DNA of 64,000 nucleotides from Polaromonas sp. OV174. GTDB taxonomy: Bacteria > Pseudomonadota > Gammaproteobacteria > Burkholderiales > Burkholderiaceae_C. Below, piece by piece: positions 7,886 through 17,203 of this stretch. The stretch covers positions 186,001-250,000 of the forward strand of contig NZ_FOKZ01000001.1 in assembly GCF_900112285.1 (NCBI RefSeq). The letters run 5' to 3'. Within the stretch, counting starts at the first letter, position 1. Every line of letters begins with the position of its first letter. The translations under genes and the position numbers were made by a program. The notes below the pieces were generated by a model, which saw only the letters and a program-made list of their open reading frames with translations, searched no databases and was not told where the DNA came from.

Positions 7886-8875
7886 TCAGTCGAGATTCAA
7901 GCCGATTTGTTTTGCCAGTTTTGAGAATCGGTCAATGTCGCTATTGACGATCTTCTGAAATGCTTCGGGTCCATCGTTTGCGGGCATGTAACCGAGCTCC
8001 AGTAATTTGCTCTGGGTTGCCGGGGTTTGCATTATTTTGGAGACGGCTTCGTAGATGGAATTTTTGACGTGTGCCGGCGTATTCGCGGGTACGGCAAGGC
8101 CCTGCCATTGACTGAGGTAGAAGTTGGGCGCGCCGCTCTGGGCCAGTGTGGGGACATCCGGGAATATTTGTGAGCGTTCTTTCGCCGTGATCGCCAAAGC
8201 CTTCATCTTTCCTGATTTGACATAGGGAATTGCGCCCGTGATTGTGACGAAGCCCAGCTCAACTTGTCCACCCAGCACATCGACAATGGCCGGGCCACAT
8301 CCTTTGTAGGGGATGTGAGCGAGCTTGGTTTTAAATGTAATGTTGAAGAGCTCACCCGCCAGGTGTGGATCTGTACCCGTTCCGCAGGATGCATATGAAA
8401 GTTTGGCGTCCTTCATTTGTGCCGCTTTAACGACGTCTGCCACGGTCTTGTAGGGAGACCCCTCTGATGCGACCAGCAGCATCGGTGCGTAGGCCACATT
8501 GATGACGGCCTCCAGGTCTTTTTTAGGGTTGTAGGGAAGACTTTTGAATACCCCTGGCGCAATCGCATAGGCGTCGTTCATCATCAAAAGTGAATGCCCG
8601 TCTTTGGGCCGCCCCGCCACATAACGCGTACCGATGGTGCTTCCAGCGCCGGACCGATTTTCAATAATGACAGATTGACCGGAAGCGCTGCTTAAACCTT
8701 GACCAATCAGTCTCGCCAGCAGATCTACACCGCCGCCGGGCGGATAGGGAACCGTTATGTCTACCGGTTTTTCAGGGAAACGAGACTGCGTTTGAGCAGC
8801 GGCGCCCATGGCGGTGAAGGCCGCCATGAACGTCAATGCCACACTTGCAAGCTTTGAAAATTGAAGGCTTTTCAT
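7886..8875 (-). CDS. Bug/TctC-family periplasmic solute-binding protein
   Basis: 329 residues with a Sec signal peptide (hydrophobic stretch about 8-28 ending MGAAAQT), then the Bug signature FPEKPVDITVPYPPGGGVDLLARLIG and the ENRSGAGSTIGTRYVA segment. Such proteins bind carboxylates for tripartite tricarboxylate transporters. No TctA/TctB membrane partners lie nearby, which is common for the expanded Bug family in Burkholderiales. First gene of the accessory operon, so it may carry the pathway substrate, plausibly an aromatic acid (inference). Confidence 0.87.
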   Translation of the reverse strand: MKSLQFSKLASVALTFMAAFTAMGAAAQTQSRFPEKPVDITVPYPPGGGVDLLARLIGQGLSSASGQSVIIENRSGAGSTIGTRYVAGRPKDGHSLLMMNDAYAIAPGVFKSLPYNPKKDLEAVINVAYAPMLLVASEGSPYKTVADVVKAAQMKDAKLSYASCGTGTDPHLAGELFNITFKTKLAHIPYKGCGPAIVDVLGGQVELGFVTITGAIPYVKSGKMKALAITAKERSQIFPDVPTLAQSGAPNFYLSQWQGLAVPANTPAHVKNSIYEAVSKIMQTPATQSKLLELGYMPANDGPEAFQKIVNSDIDRFSKLAKQIGLNLD

Positions 8876-9209
8876 CAAGTACTCTCTTTAAGAAAATTGA
8901 CAGAAACAAAAATAATCAAGCAGCGGGCACCTCGATTATTTATCAGTGTACTGAGTGATCTTCTCTTGGGTTACCCGGGAAAACCCTTTGTTTTTGCGAT
9001 TCTCCTAGCGAACGATGAACGACCAACCTCAAAGGTGGTTGAGCTCTGTAACAGTGTGTCATTTGGGATGGCCCGCGCCTCTTTATTTTCTAAAGTCCCT
9101 CTTGAAAGTCCTCGAGCAGCGGGGCACTTTTCAATGCCTGGATCTTTCGCTGACAGCTAATAAAACTGGGAAGAATAGAAAATCTTGACTGGAATGCTGC
9201 TCATGGATA

Positions 9210-9231
9210 TGTGATCAGCATGCTGATCACA
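9210..9231. promoter_or_regulatory. Perfect 22-bp palindrome, candidate operator
   Basis: TGTGATCAGCA followed by its exact reverse complement. It is too symmetric to be chance and lies about 335 bp upstream of the Bug gene start. No regulator gene is encoded in this operon, so the binding protein is unknown; a GntR, LysR or FNR/CRP-type dimer would fit the TGTGA-TCACA layout. Confidence 0.55.
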
Positions 9232-9247
9232 ATAGGTGCGCAACGCG

Positions 9248-9273
9248 CCTCTATACGCTTAGCGTCTTAGAGG
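9248..9273. repeat. Short imperfect stem-loop
   Basis: CCTCTA and TAGAGG outer arms with ACGCT/AGCGT inner arms and small bulges. It sits 17 bp from the 22-bp palindrome. There is no T tract, so it is not an obvious intrinsic terminator. Confidence 0.4.
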
Positions 9274-9541
9274 GTTTAGAGCGCCAAAGCATTGACTTGG
9301 CCAGGCGGATCAATGTCCTTTGAAGCGTGTCGTGACGAAACAGCTGTGAGCGTGGCGCTTGGACTTGATCCCACCACCACCGCCCGCAGATGGTTTAAAA
9401 AGCCTTGAAGGCAAAGGCTGGCTTTGCGCCACTATCAGAACCGCTACAGCTGGCTCATTCAGGTCGTCTGAAGATGCTGTATCTGAGCGCTCTGTTATTT
9501 GTTGGCCGTCAAGTCGGTCACATGGGCCTTACAAAGAGGCC

Positions 9542-10390
9542 TCAAATTTCCAGGTTGTCAATCAGGCGCGTGTGACCCAGCTTGGCGGCGCCCAGCACCA
9601 CCAGTGACTGGTCGGCCAGCGCGCCATGTGGCGGCTGCAGGTCGGCGCGACGGCGCACCGTCAGGTAATCGGGTTTCCAGCCGCGCCGTGCCAGCGCCTG
9701 CATGGCTTGCGCTTCCAGCGCCGGCAGCTCGGCGGGCTGGGCCGCTTTGGCGGCTATGCCCAGCGCTTTCAGGGCGACGGAGAGTTGCGCAGCTTCCGCG
9801 CGTTCGGCCGGGCTTAAATAGCCGTTGCGCGATGACAGCGCCAGCCCGTCTTCGGCGCGCTGGGTTTCGCCGGCCAGAATCTCGATGGGCAGGGCAAACT
9901 GCTGCACCATGCGGCGCACCACCATCACTTGCTGATAGTCTTTTTTGCCGAAAGCGGCCACGCCCGTGGGCATGCCGGCAAACACGCAGGAGAAAAGTTT
10001 CATCACCACCGTGCTCACGCCAATGAAGAAACCGGGTCGGAAGTGGCCTTCCAGAATGTCGGCGAGGTCATTGGCGGGGTGAACCTTGTAGCTTTGCGGC
10101 TCGGGGTAAAGGTCTTTCTCGCGCGGCGCAAACACCAGATCGCAGCCGGCCGCTTCCAGCCTTTGGGCGTCGGCATCCAGGGTGCGCGGATAGCTGTCGA
10201 AGTCCTCGTGCGGCGCAAACTGCAGGCGGTTGACAAAAATGCTGGACACCGTGACGTCGCCCAGCGGTTTGGCCTGTTTGACCAGGGCGATATGGCCGTC
10301 GTGCAGATTGCCCATGGTGGGCACAAAGGCCGGACGTTTGAAGCCGCTGAGTTTCTCGCGCAGGTCGGCAATGGTGTGAACGATTTGCAT
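9542..10390 (-). CDS. panC: Pantothenate synthetase
   Basis: Condenses pantoate and beta-alanine with ATP to make pantothenate. 282 residues from an ATG preceded by AGGAA; a 13-codon upstream extension would overlap panB and is rejected. The nucleotidyltransferase HIGH-like motif is in [14 protein letters not shown] at about 23-36, followed by [11 protein letters not shown] and the family's FGKKDYQQ and [12 protein letters not shown] segments. Last gene of the pan-bio run. Its 3' 80 bp are duplicated at 2231-2310. Confidence 0.95.
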   Translation of the reverse strand: MQIVHTIADLREKLSGFKRPAFVPTMGNLHDGHIALVKQAKPLGDVTVSSIFVNRLQFAPHEDFDSYPRTLDADAQRLEAAGCDLVFAPREKDLYPEPQSYKVHPANDLADILEGHFRPGFFIGVSTVVMKLFSCVFAGMPTGVAAFGKKDYQQVMVVRRMVQQFALPIEILAGETQRAEDGLALSSRNGYLSPAERAEAAQLSVALKALGIAAKAAQPAELPALEAQAMQALARRGWKPDYLTVRRRADLQPPHGALADQSLVVLGAAKLGHTRLIDNLEI

Positions 10391-10422
10391 GGAGTGTTCC
10401 TTTGTTTTTTTGAGCGGAGGGC

Positions 10423-11328
10423 TTACCACGCGTGGCTGGCATTGTCCGGAAAGCTGCCGTCTTTCACGGCGCGCACATAAGCCTCCATGGCGCCGCGCAC
10501 GCTGGCGGTGTTGCCGTCCTGGTCATCCATGAAGTTGCGCACAAACTTGGGCATCTTGCCCAGGTTCATGCCCAGCATGTCGTGCAGCACCAGCACTTGG
10601 CCGGCCGTGCCATTGCCCGCGCCTATGCCAATGGTGGCGCAGTGCGTCAGCAACTGGGTGACTTCGGCCGATAGCGCCGCCGGCACCATTTCCAGCACCA
10701 GCATGGAGGCGCCGGCATCCTGCAAGGCGCTGGCTTCGCGCCGCAGCTGGGCCGCGGCTTCGTCGGTTTTGCCCTGCACCCGGTAGCCGCCCAGGGCGTG
10801 CACGGTTTGCGGCGTCAGCCCCAGGTGGGCGCAGACGGGAATGCCGCGCTCGACCAGGAAACGCACGGTATCGGTGGTCCAGCCGCCGCCTTCGAGCTTG
10901 ACCATGTGGGCGCCGGCCTGCATCAGCACCACGGCGCTGCGCAAGGCCTGTTCCTTGGACTCGTGGTAGCTGCCAAAGGGCAGGTCGCCAATCAGCCAGG
11001 CCGTGGCCTGGGCGCGGCGCAGGCCGCGGCTCACGCACTCGGTGTGGTGGCGCATGGTGTCCAGCGTCACGCCGACGGTGCTCGACAGGCCCTGGCAGAC
11101 CATGCCCAGCGAGTCGCCCACCAGGATGCACTCCACGCCGGCGGCATCGGCCACGGCGGCAAAGGTGGCGTCATAAGCGGTCAGCATGACGATTTTCTCG
11201 CCCTGGGCGTGCATTTCGCGCAGGCGCGGCAGACTCAGCGGCTTGCGTGCCGAAGGCGTAGAGGCGGCTGGCAGCGTGCCATAAGGCGTGGCTGCGGGCG
11301 CAGCGGAGGAGGCGTTGCTTGTGGTCAT
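10423..11328 (-). CDS. panB: 3-methyl-2-oxobutanoate hydroxymethyltransferase
   Basis: Transfers a hydroxymethyl group from methylene-tetrahydrofolate to alpha-ketoisovalerate, giving ketopantoate. 301 residues, with a non-conserved Ala/Ser-rich N-terminal extension of about 27 residues. The core carries [19 protein letters not shown], the metal-binding VGDSLGMV, and VKLEGGGW, then [13 protein letters not shown] and the IGIGAG segment. The 32 bp before panC and shared strand point to co-transcription. Confidence 0.95.
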   Translation of the reverse strand: MTTSNASSAAPAATPYGTLPAASTPSARKPLSLPRLREMHAQGEKIVMLTAYDATFAAVADAAGVECILVGDSLGMVCQGLSSTVGVTLDTMRHHTECVSRGLRRAQATAWLIGDLPFGSYHESKEQALRSAVVLMQAGAHMVKLEGGGWTTDTVRFLVERGIPVCAHLGLTPQTVHALGGYRVQGKTDEAAAQLRREASALQDAGASMLVLEMVPAALSAEVTQLLTHCATIGIGAGNGTAGQVLVLHDMLGMNLGKMPKFVRNFMDDQDGNTASVRGAMEAYVRAVKDGSFPDNASHAW

Positions 11329-11396
11329 GGTGTGGTCCGTAGTCTCGCCAGAGTCTAACCATCTGGCCCGTGTTTTAGAGTGCCCAGGTAGCCCGC

Positions 11397-12416
11397 TCAG
11401 CGGACCTGCGGCGCGGCGCGGTTCATGCCCAGACGCTCCAGCAGTTGCACATCGGCATCGGTGTCAGGATTGCCGGTGGTCAGCAGCTTGTCGCCGTAAA
11501 AGATGGAGTTGGCGCCGGCCAGAAAGCACAGCGCCTGGATACCGTCGCCCATTTGCTGGCGGCCCGCCGACAGGCGGACCCGGGCCGTCGGCATGGTGAT
11601 GCGCGCCACGGCAATGGTGCGGACAAACTCGAAGGGGTCCAGGTCGACCTGATCGGCCAGCGGCGTGCCTTCGACCTTGACCAGGTTGTTGATGGGCACC
11701 GATTCCGGGTGGGGCGTGAGGTTGGCCAGTTCGGCCACCAGGCCGGCGCGCTGGCGCCGGGTTTCGCCCAGGCCCACAATGCCGCCGCAGCAGACCTTGA
11801 CGCCGACCTTGCGCACGCGCGCCAGGGTGTCGAGACGGTCCTGGTAGTCGCGCGTGGTAATGATGTCGCCGTAAAAGTCGGGCGCGGTGTCCAGGTTGTG
11901 GTTGTAGTAGTCCAGGCCGGCTTCTTGCAGCGTCTGGGCATGGCCTTCTTCCAGCATGCCCAGCGTGGCGCAGGATTCCAGGCCCAGGCTTTTGACGGTG
12001 CGGATCAGCTCGGCGACCTTCTCAACGTCACGGTCCTTGGGCGAGCGCCAGGCCGCGCCCATGCAAAAGCGCGTTGCGCCGGCATCCTTGGCGCGCTGGG
12101 CGGCGGCTAGCACTTCGGCCGGCTCCATCAGCTTGCTGGCTTCCACGCCGGTGTCGTAGCGCGCCGCCTGTGGGCAGTAGCCGCAGTCTTCGGCGCAGCC
12201 ACCGGTCTTGATGGACAGCAGGGTGGCGAATTCCACCAGTGTCGGGTCGAAGTTTTCGCGGTGCACGGTTTGGGCGCGGTGCATCAGCTCGGGGAAGGGC
12301 AGGTTGAACAGCGCTTCGATCGCGTCAACGCTCCAGCGCTGCTCGCCGCTGGCGGGGGCCGGGGCGGCGGGACGGGGGCGGTGCAGGGTGACGACTTGTT
12401 CTGCGGGTGTGGACAT
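11397..12416 (-). CDS. bioB: Biotin synthase (radical SAM)
   Basis: Inserts sulfur into dethiobiotin. 339 residues. The radical-SAM cluster cysteines C74, C78 and C81 are in [26 protein letters not shown] and the [10 protein letters not shown] segment give the [2Fe-2S]/SAM-binding landmarks of BioB. The Arg/Pro/Ala-rich first 25 residues are variable in the family. Lies downstream of bioF, with a 61-bp gap. Confidence 0.96.
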   Translation of the reverse strand: MSTPAEQVVTLHRPRPAAPAPASGEQRWSVDAIEALFNLPFPELMHRAQTVHRENFDPTLVEFATLLSIKTGGCAEDCGYCPQAARYDTGVEASKLMEPAEVLAAAQRAKDAGATRFCMGAAWRSPKDRDVEKVAELIRTVKSLGLESCATLGMLEEGHAQTLQEAGLDYYNHNLDTAPDFYGDIITTRDYQDRLDTLARVRKVGVKVCCGGIVGLGETRRQRAGLVAELANLTPHPESVPINNLVKVEGTPLADQVDLDPFEFVRTIAVARITMPTARVRLSAGRQQMGDGIQALCFLAGANSIFYGDKLLTTGNPDTDADVQLLERLGMNRAAPQVR

Positions 12417-12477
12417 GGTGGATTTTCCTTTGGGAAATCGGGGGTGGAGTCTAGCTGAATCTGGCTGGGGAAGGGGT

Positions 12478-13680
12478 TTAGCGCAAAGCCCTGGCCAGGG
12501 TGGTTAAGGTTTCAATCAACAGGTCGACATCGGCTTCGGTGTGGGCGGCCGACAGCGCGATGCGCAGGCGGGCCGTGCCCTCGGGCACCGTGGGCGGGCG
12601 AATCGCCGGCACCCAGATGCCGCGCTCGCGCAGGCCTTGCATGACGGCCAGCGCCTTGTCATTGGGGCCTATCAGCAGCGGCTGGATGGCGGTCTGCGAT
12701 TCGGATAACTGCCAGCCGCTGCCCTGCAGGCCGGCCGTCAAGCCGCTGCGCAGGCGGGCAATCAGCTGGTGCAGGTGGCTGCGCCGCCATTCGTCCTGCG
12801 CGATCACGCGCAGGCTGGCGCTCAGGGCGCTGGCCAGTAGCGCTGGCGCGGCGGTGGCAAAGATGTAGCTACGAGTTTTTTGCAGCAGCCATTCCACCAG
12901 CGCCTCGTCGCCGGCCACAAAAGCACCGGCCGCACCGGCGGCCTTGCTCAGCGTGGCCATGTAGAGCACGCGGCGCGAGGCCTGGGCACCGAACAGCCCG
13001 GCCTCGGCCAGGCTGCCGCGGCCTTGCGGGCCCTTGACGCCAAAGCCGTGCGCATCGTCCAGCAGCAGCAGGGCGTCGTGGCGTTCGCACAGGGCCAGCA
13101 GGGCGGGAATGTCGGCGCAGGTGCCATCCATGCTGAAGACGGCATCGCTGATGACCAGTTTGCGCCGTGCGCTGCTGTGCGCCAGTTCGTGCTCCAAGGC
13201 GGCCAGGTCCATGTGCGCGTAGCGGTGAATTTGCGCGCGCGAGAGCCGGGCGCCGTCAATCAGGCAGGCATGGTTTAGCGCATCCGAGAAGATGGCGTCA
13301 CCGGCGCCGACCAGCGCCGGAATGATGCCGACATTGGTGGAAAAACCGGCGTAAAAGTAGAGCGCGCGCCTCAAGCCGACAAAGGCCGCCAGTTCCTGCT
13401 CCAGCGCCTCGTTGGCGGCGCTGTGGCCGCTTACCAGCGGCGAGCCGCCGGAGCCCACGCCATAGGCCTGGGCGCCCTCGCGGGCCGCCTGTATCAGCTC
13501 GGGGTGCTGGGACAGGCCCAGGTAGTCGTTGCTGCAAAAGGCCAGCATGCTGCGGCCATCCACCATGAGGCGGGCGCCACCGTCGGGCGTGACCACGGCG
13601 CGCTTGCGGCGCAGGTGGGCGTGGTCCAGCTCGGCAATGCGCGCCGGGAAGTCGTCTAACCAGGAGGTAGTCATAGCCAT
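12478..13680 (-). CDS. bioF: 8-amino-7-oxononanoate synthase
   Basis: PLP enzyme joining pimeloyl-thioester and alanine. 400 residues from an ATG overlapping the bioD 3' end; the next ATG two codons on shares the ATGA overlap with the bioD stop. The long upstream frame runs antisense-like through bioD codons and is not real. Landmarks: [44 protein letters not shown], and the PLP lysine region [14 protein letters not shown] near residue 245. Confidence 0.94.
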   Translation of the reverse strand: MAMTTSWLDDFPARIAELDHAHLRRKRAVVTPDGGARLMVDGRSMLAFCSNDYLGLSQHPELIQAAREGAQAYGVGSGGSPLVSGHSAANEALEQELAAFVGLRRALYFYAGFSTNVGIIPALVGAGDAIFSDALNHACLIDGARLSRAQIHRYAHMDLAALEHELAHSSARRKLVISDAVFSMDGTCADIPALLALCERHDALLLLDDAHGFGVKGPQGRGSLAEAGLFGAQASRRVLYMATLSKAAGAAGAFVAGDEALVEWLLQKTRSYIFATAAPALLASALSASLRVIAQDEWRRSHLHQLIARLRSGLTAGLQGSGWQLSESQTAIQPLLIGPNDKALAVMQGLRERGIWVPAIRPPTVPEGTARLRIALSAAHTEADVDLLIETLTTLARALR

Positions 13681-14363
13681 GTTTGTGGAAGGTTGAAGGC
13701 CAGCGCCCGCGGGTCGGGCGTGGCTTGAAATGGAATGGTGGCCAGCAGCGGCGCCTGCAGCGCCTGCTGCAAAAAGGCGATGTTGTCGTCCTGCGCCAGC
13801 ATGCTGGGGTCCACATGGTTGGCGACCCAGCCGGCCAGCGTGAGCCCGCGTGCGCGTATGGCTTCGGCCGTCAGCAGGGCATGATTCAGGCAACCCAGAC
13901 GCAGGCCGACCACCAGCACCACCGGCAGGCCCAGGGCCTGCGCCAGGTCGGCGCCGGTTTCGCTGGCCGAAAGCGGCACCAGAAAGCCGCCCGCGCCTTC
14001 CACCACCACGGAGTCGGCCAGTTTGGCCAGCGCGCTGTGGCAGGCGACGAGGTGGGCGATGTCAATCTGCACGCCGGCGCGGGCTGCCGCGATGTGCGGC
14101 GACACCGGGTCGGGCAGCAGCACCGGGTTGTCGAGTTCGGGCGGCACGGCGCAGGTAGCGGCGGCGCGCAGCGCAACCACATCCTCATTGGCCTGTTGGC
14201 CGTTGATGAGCTCCGTGCCGGCGGCCACCGGCTTCATGCCCACCACGCGGGTATGGTGCTTTGCCAGCGCGTGCAGCAGGCCGGTGCTGACCAGCGTTTT
14301 GCCGACGCCGGTATCGGTGCCGGTGATGAAAACAGACAGGGTTGGGCGCGGGCTGTCGGTCAT
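13671..14363 (-). CDS. bioD: Dethiobiotin synthetase
   Basis: ATP-dependent carboxylation and ring closure of 7,8-diaminopelargonate. 230 residues with the P-loop [10 protein letters not shown] at 15-24, MKPVAAG near 40, and [13 protein letters not shown] near 118-130. Translationally coupled to bioF by overlapping ends and 14 bp downstream of bioA. Confidence 0.95.
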   Translation of the reverse strand: MTDSPRPTLSVFITGTDTGVGKTLVSTGLLHALAKHHTRVVGMKPVAAGTELINGQQANEDVVALRAAATCAVPPELDNPVLLPDPVSPHIAAARAGVQIDIAHLVACHSALAKLADSVVVEGAGGFLVPLSASETGADLAQALGLPVVLVVGLRLGCLNHALLTAEAIRARGLTLAGWVANHVDPSMLAQDDNIAFLQQALQAPLLATIPFQATPDPRALAFNLPQTWL

Positions 14364-14377
14364 ATTCGTCTTGTTCG

Positions 14378-15712
14378 TTAGGTGTCGGCCAGCGTGGCCT
14401 GCAGCGCGGCCAGCGCGCCCTTGGCCAGATGGTCTGCGGTTTCGGCGTCCAGCGCATAGGGCGGCATGGCGTACAGCGTTTGGCCTATGGGCCGCAACAC
14501 CACGCCCTGGCTCATGGCGTGCTGCGCGTAGCGGCTGGCAAATTTGGGCTGCGGGCTGGCGCCGGCATGGCCTTCGTCAATGTCCCAGGCCCAGATCATG
14601 CCGAGGCGGCGCGCATTTCTGACGGCGGGGTGCTGCGTCAGCGGCGCAAAGGCCTGGTCCAGCGTCTGCGCCATGTCGGCGTTGCGCGCCAGCACGTCGG
14701 TCTGTTCGAACAGCTCCAGCGTGGCCAACGCGGCGCGGCAGGCCAGCGGGTTGCCGGTGTAGGAGTGCGAGTGCAAAAAGCCCCGTGCCACCTCGTCGTC
14801 GTAAAAAGCTTCGTAGACCCGGGCGGTGGTCAGCACGGCCGACAGCGGCAGCGTGCCGCCGGTCAGCCCCTTGGACAGGCAGATGAAATCTGGCCGTATG
14901 CCGGCCTGCTGGTGCGCAAACATGGTGCCGGTGCGGCCAAAGCCGGTGGCGATTTCGTCGACGATCAGGTGCACCTCGTAGCGGTCACACAGGGCCCTGG
15001 CCTCGCGCAGGTAGGCCGCGTCGTACATGGCCATGCCAGCGGCGCACTGCACCATGGGCTCCAGAATCAGCGCCGCGGTCTGCGCGTGGTGTTGCTCCAG
15101 CCAGTCATGCAGGCCGGCGGCGGCGCGCCAGGCGGCATCGGCGGCGGTTTCACCTGGCTGGGCGGCGCGGGCATCGGGGCTGGGCACGGTGGCGGCCAGC
15201 CGCACCAGCGGCGCATAGGCTTCCCGGAAGATCGCGATGTCGGTGACGGCCAGCGCGCCCACGGTTTCACCGTGATAACCGCCGGCCAGGCCGATGAAGC
15301 GGCATTTTTCAGGCTTGCCGCTGTTGCGCCAGAAATGCGCGCTCATCTTCAGCGCGATCTCGGTGGCGCTGGCGCCGTCGCTGCCGTAAAAGGCGTGGCC
15401 CAGGCCGGTCAGCGCGCCCAGTTTTTCCGACAGCTGCACCACCGGCTCATGGGTGAAACCGGCCAGCATCACATGGTCCAGCCGTTCCAGTTGGTCGCGC
15501 AGCGCCGCCTTGATGTGCGGATGGTTGTGGCCGAACAGATTGACCCACCAGGAGCTGATGCCGTCCAGGTAGCGCCGGCCTTCAAAGTCATGCAGCCACA
15601 CGCCCTCGGCGCGGGCGATGGGCACAGGCGGCTGCGCCTCGTGCAGCTTCATCTGCGTGCAGGGATGCCACACATGGCGCAGGCTGCGCTGGATCATCGA
15701 TGCGTTGTCCAT
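14378..15712 (-). CDS. bioA: Adenosylmethionine-8-amino-7-oxononanoate aminotransferase
   Basis: Uses SAM as amino donor to form 7,8-diaminopelargonate. 444 residues. HVWHPCTQMKLHE at the N terminus is diagnostic for BioA over other class III aminotransferases; VDEIATGFGRTG and the PLP lysine in LSKGLTGGTLPLSAVLTT follow. First bio gene of the operon, 72 bp after panD, so panD-bioADFB-panBC may be one transcript. No BirA operator was recognised. Confidence 0.95.
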   Translation of the reverse strand: MDNASMIQRSLRHVWHPCTQMKLHEAQPPVPIARAEGVWLHDFEGRRYLDGISSWWVNLFGHNHPHIKAALRDQLERLDHVMLAGFTHEPVVQLSEKLGALTGLGHAFYGSDGASATEIALKMSAHFWRNSGKPEKCRFIGLAGGYHGETVGALAVTDIAIFREAYAPLVRLAATVPSPDARAAQPGETAADAAWRAAAGLHDWLEQHHAQTAALILEPMVQCAAGMAMYDAAYLREARALCDRYEVHLIVDEIATGFGRTGTMFAHQQAGIRPDFICLSKGLTGGTLPLSAVLTTARVYEAFYDDEVARGFLHSHSYTGNPLACRAALATLELFEQTDVLARNADMAQTLDQAFAPLTQHPAVRNARRLGMIWAWDIDEGHAGASPQPKFASRYAQHAMSQGVVLRPIGQTLYAMPPYALDAETADHLAKGALAALQATLADT

Positions 15713-15784
15713 GGGCTCTTGGCTGAAAAAATGTAAGGCCGGGCTGCGCTGTGGCGCTGCTGCTGGGCTGGATGCGCTGACGAC

Positions 15785-16165
15785 TCAGGCCATCTGCACC
15801 GGAATGGTCGAACGCTCTTCCTGGATGCGGTTGTTGGCGTCGGCAAACACCAGCTTGGGCACGAAGCCTTTGACATGCTCCTCATGGACCTGGGCAAAGG
15901 TGGCAATGATGACCAGGTCGCCGACGGAGGCGCGGCGCGCCGCCGAGCCGTTGACCGAGATGATGCGGCTGCCGCGTTCGGCGCGAATCGCGTAGGTGAT
16001 GAAGCGTTCGCCGTTGTTGATGTTCCAGATGTGAACCTGCTCGTTGTCGGCGATGTTGGCGGCGTCCAGCAGGTCTTCGTCGATGGCGCAGGAGCCTTCG
16101 TAATTGAGCTCGCAGTGGGTCACGGCGGCGCGGTGGATTTTCGATTTGAGCAGGGTTCTGAACAT
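15785..16165 (-). CDS. panD: Aspartate 1-decarboxylase proenzyme
   Basis: Makes beta-alanine from aspartate for pantothenate. 126 residues. The self-cleavage site G24-S25 sits in NYEGSCAID, which yields the pyruvoyl cofactor; K9 and Y58 are at the expected catalytic positions. With panB and panC in the same run, only panE/ilvC-type ketopantoate reduction is missing here. Divergent from nadC. Confidence 0.96.
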   Translation of the reverse strand: MFRTLLKSKIHRAAVTHCELNYEGSCAIDEDLLDAANIADNEQVHIWNINNGERFITYAIRAERGSRIISVNGSAARRASVGDLVIIATFAQVHEEHVKGFVPKLVFADANNRIQEERSTIPVQMA

Positions 16166-16286
16166 GGCGGGAACGGATTGAGGTCAACGAACATGGACTG
16201 CCCAAGGATGGTCGGCAGGCCACAATGGAGCTATCGGTTTCCCTGGGGCTGTAACATTGGCGACAGCAACCTAGGGTTTTTAGTTA

Positions 16287-16302
16287 GTTTAGTGCACTGA
16301 AC
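16287..16302. promoter_or_regulatory. 16-bp near-perfect palindrome upstream of nadC
   Basis: GTT-AGTGCACT-AAC symmetry with one mismatched pair, 26 bp before the nadC start in the panD-nadC divergent region. Placement suits a repressor of NAD synthesis, but no matching regulator is present and I cannot tie it to a known NadR, NrtR or NadQ motif. Confidence 0.4.
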
Positions 16303-16327
16303 GGTGTGAGTTTTTTTTGAGTGCTTT

Positions 16328-17203
16328 ATGAAAAAGTCTTTTGATTTCTCGGCGCAGGCGGTTGAAGAGCTGGCCCGGGCCGACGTGATGCGTGCGCTGG
16401 CCGAGGATGTAGGCAGCGGCGACTTGACAGCCGCCCTGATAGCCCCGGACCGCCAGGCGCGAGCCCGGGTGCTGGCACGGGAAAGCGCCGTGATTTGCGG
16501 CGCGGCTTGGGTAGAGGCCGCCATCAGGCAACTGGATCCGCTGGCTACCTTGGTCTGGCATGTGCGTGACGGTGAGCGCTGCGAAGCCAACCAGGTGGTG
16601 TTCGAGGTGCAGGCCCAGGCCAGAGCGCTGTTGTCGGCCGAGCGCACAGCGGTAAATTTTTTACAACTTTTAAGCGCTGTTGCAACCAAGACGGCGGTCT
16701 ATGTTGCCATCGTGGCCGGCACGCGCGCCAAAATTGTCGATACCCGCAAAACCCTGCCCGGCCTGCGGCTGGCGCAAAAATACGCGGTATGTATGGGCGG
16801 CGGCACCAATCACCGCGTTGGCCTGTATGACGCGGTACTGATCAAGGAAAACCACATCGCCGCGGCAGGCGGCATCCCGCAGGTTTTGGGGCAGGCCGCC
16901 CTGGTGGCGGCAAAGGCAGACTTTGTCCAGATTGAAGTCGAGACGCTGGAGCAGCTGGCCGAGGCGCTGGACGCAGGCGCCCGCATGGTATTGCTGGACA
17001 ACATGGACCTGGCCACGCTGCATGAAGCGGTGCGCATCAACCAGGAGCGCGCCATTCTGGAAATTTCAGGTGGCGTGACGCTGGACGGCCTGCGCGCGCT
17101 GGCTGAAACCGGCGTGGACCGCATTTCCATAGGCACGCTGACCAAGGACGTGCAGGCGATTGATTTTTCTATGCGTCTGGACACCAGCATCGGAGTACTG
17201 TGA
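16328..17203 (+). CDS. nadC: Nicotinate-nucleotide pyrophosphorylase (quinolinate phosphoribosyltransferase)
   Basis: Converts quinolinate and PRPP to nicotinate mononucleotide. 291 residues. Landmarks: [16 protein letters not shown] near 18-33, [16 protein letters not shown] near 104-119, [17 protein letters not shown] near 138-154, [20 protein letters not shown] and EVETLEQL. Its TGA stop shares its A with the nadA ATG (TGATG), so the two are coupled. Confidence 0.96.
   Translation: MKKSFDFSAQAVEELARADVMRALAEDVGSGDLTAALIAPDRQARARVLARESAVICGAAWVEAAIRQLDPLATLVWHVRDGERCEANQVVFEVQAQARALLSAERTAVNFLQLLSAVATKTAVYVAIVAGTRAKIVDTRKTLPGLRLAQKYAVCMGGGTNHRVGLYDAVLIKENHIAAAGGIPQVLGQAALVAAKADFVQIEVETLEQLAEALDAGARMVLLDNMDLATLHEAVRINQERAILEISGGVTLDGLRALAETGVDRISIGTLTKDVQAIDFSMRLDTSIGVL

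Larger units (their letters stand above)
8876..9541. other. 666-bp intergenic region between the accessory operon and panC
   Basis: No convincing gene on either strand; short frames lack homology and coding bias. It should hold the promoter of the minus-strand accessory operon and any panC terminator. Two symmetric elements stand out (9210-9231 and 9248-9273). The sequence GCTGACAGCTAATAAAAC near 9154 weakly resembles the interspersed repeat. Composition looks more A/T-rich than the vitamin genes, like the accessory operon. Confidence 0.5.

Noticed and set aside
9150..9171. Ninth copy of the interspersed repeat
   Set aside because: Only about 18 bp resemble the TAGCT half (GCTGACAGCTAATAAAAC); the GGCTAnAGGCC half is missing.
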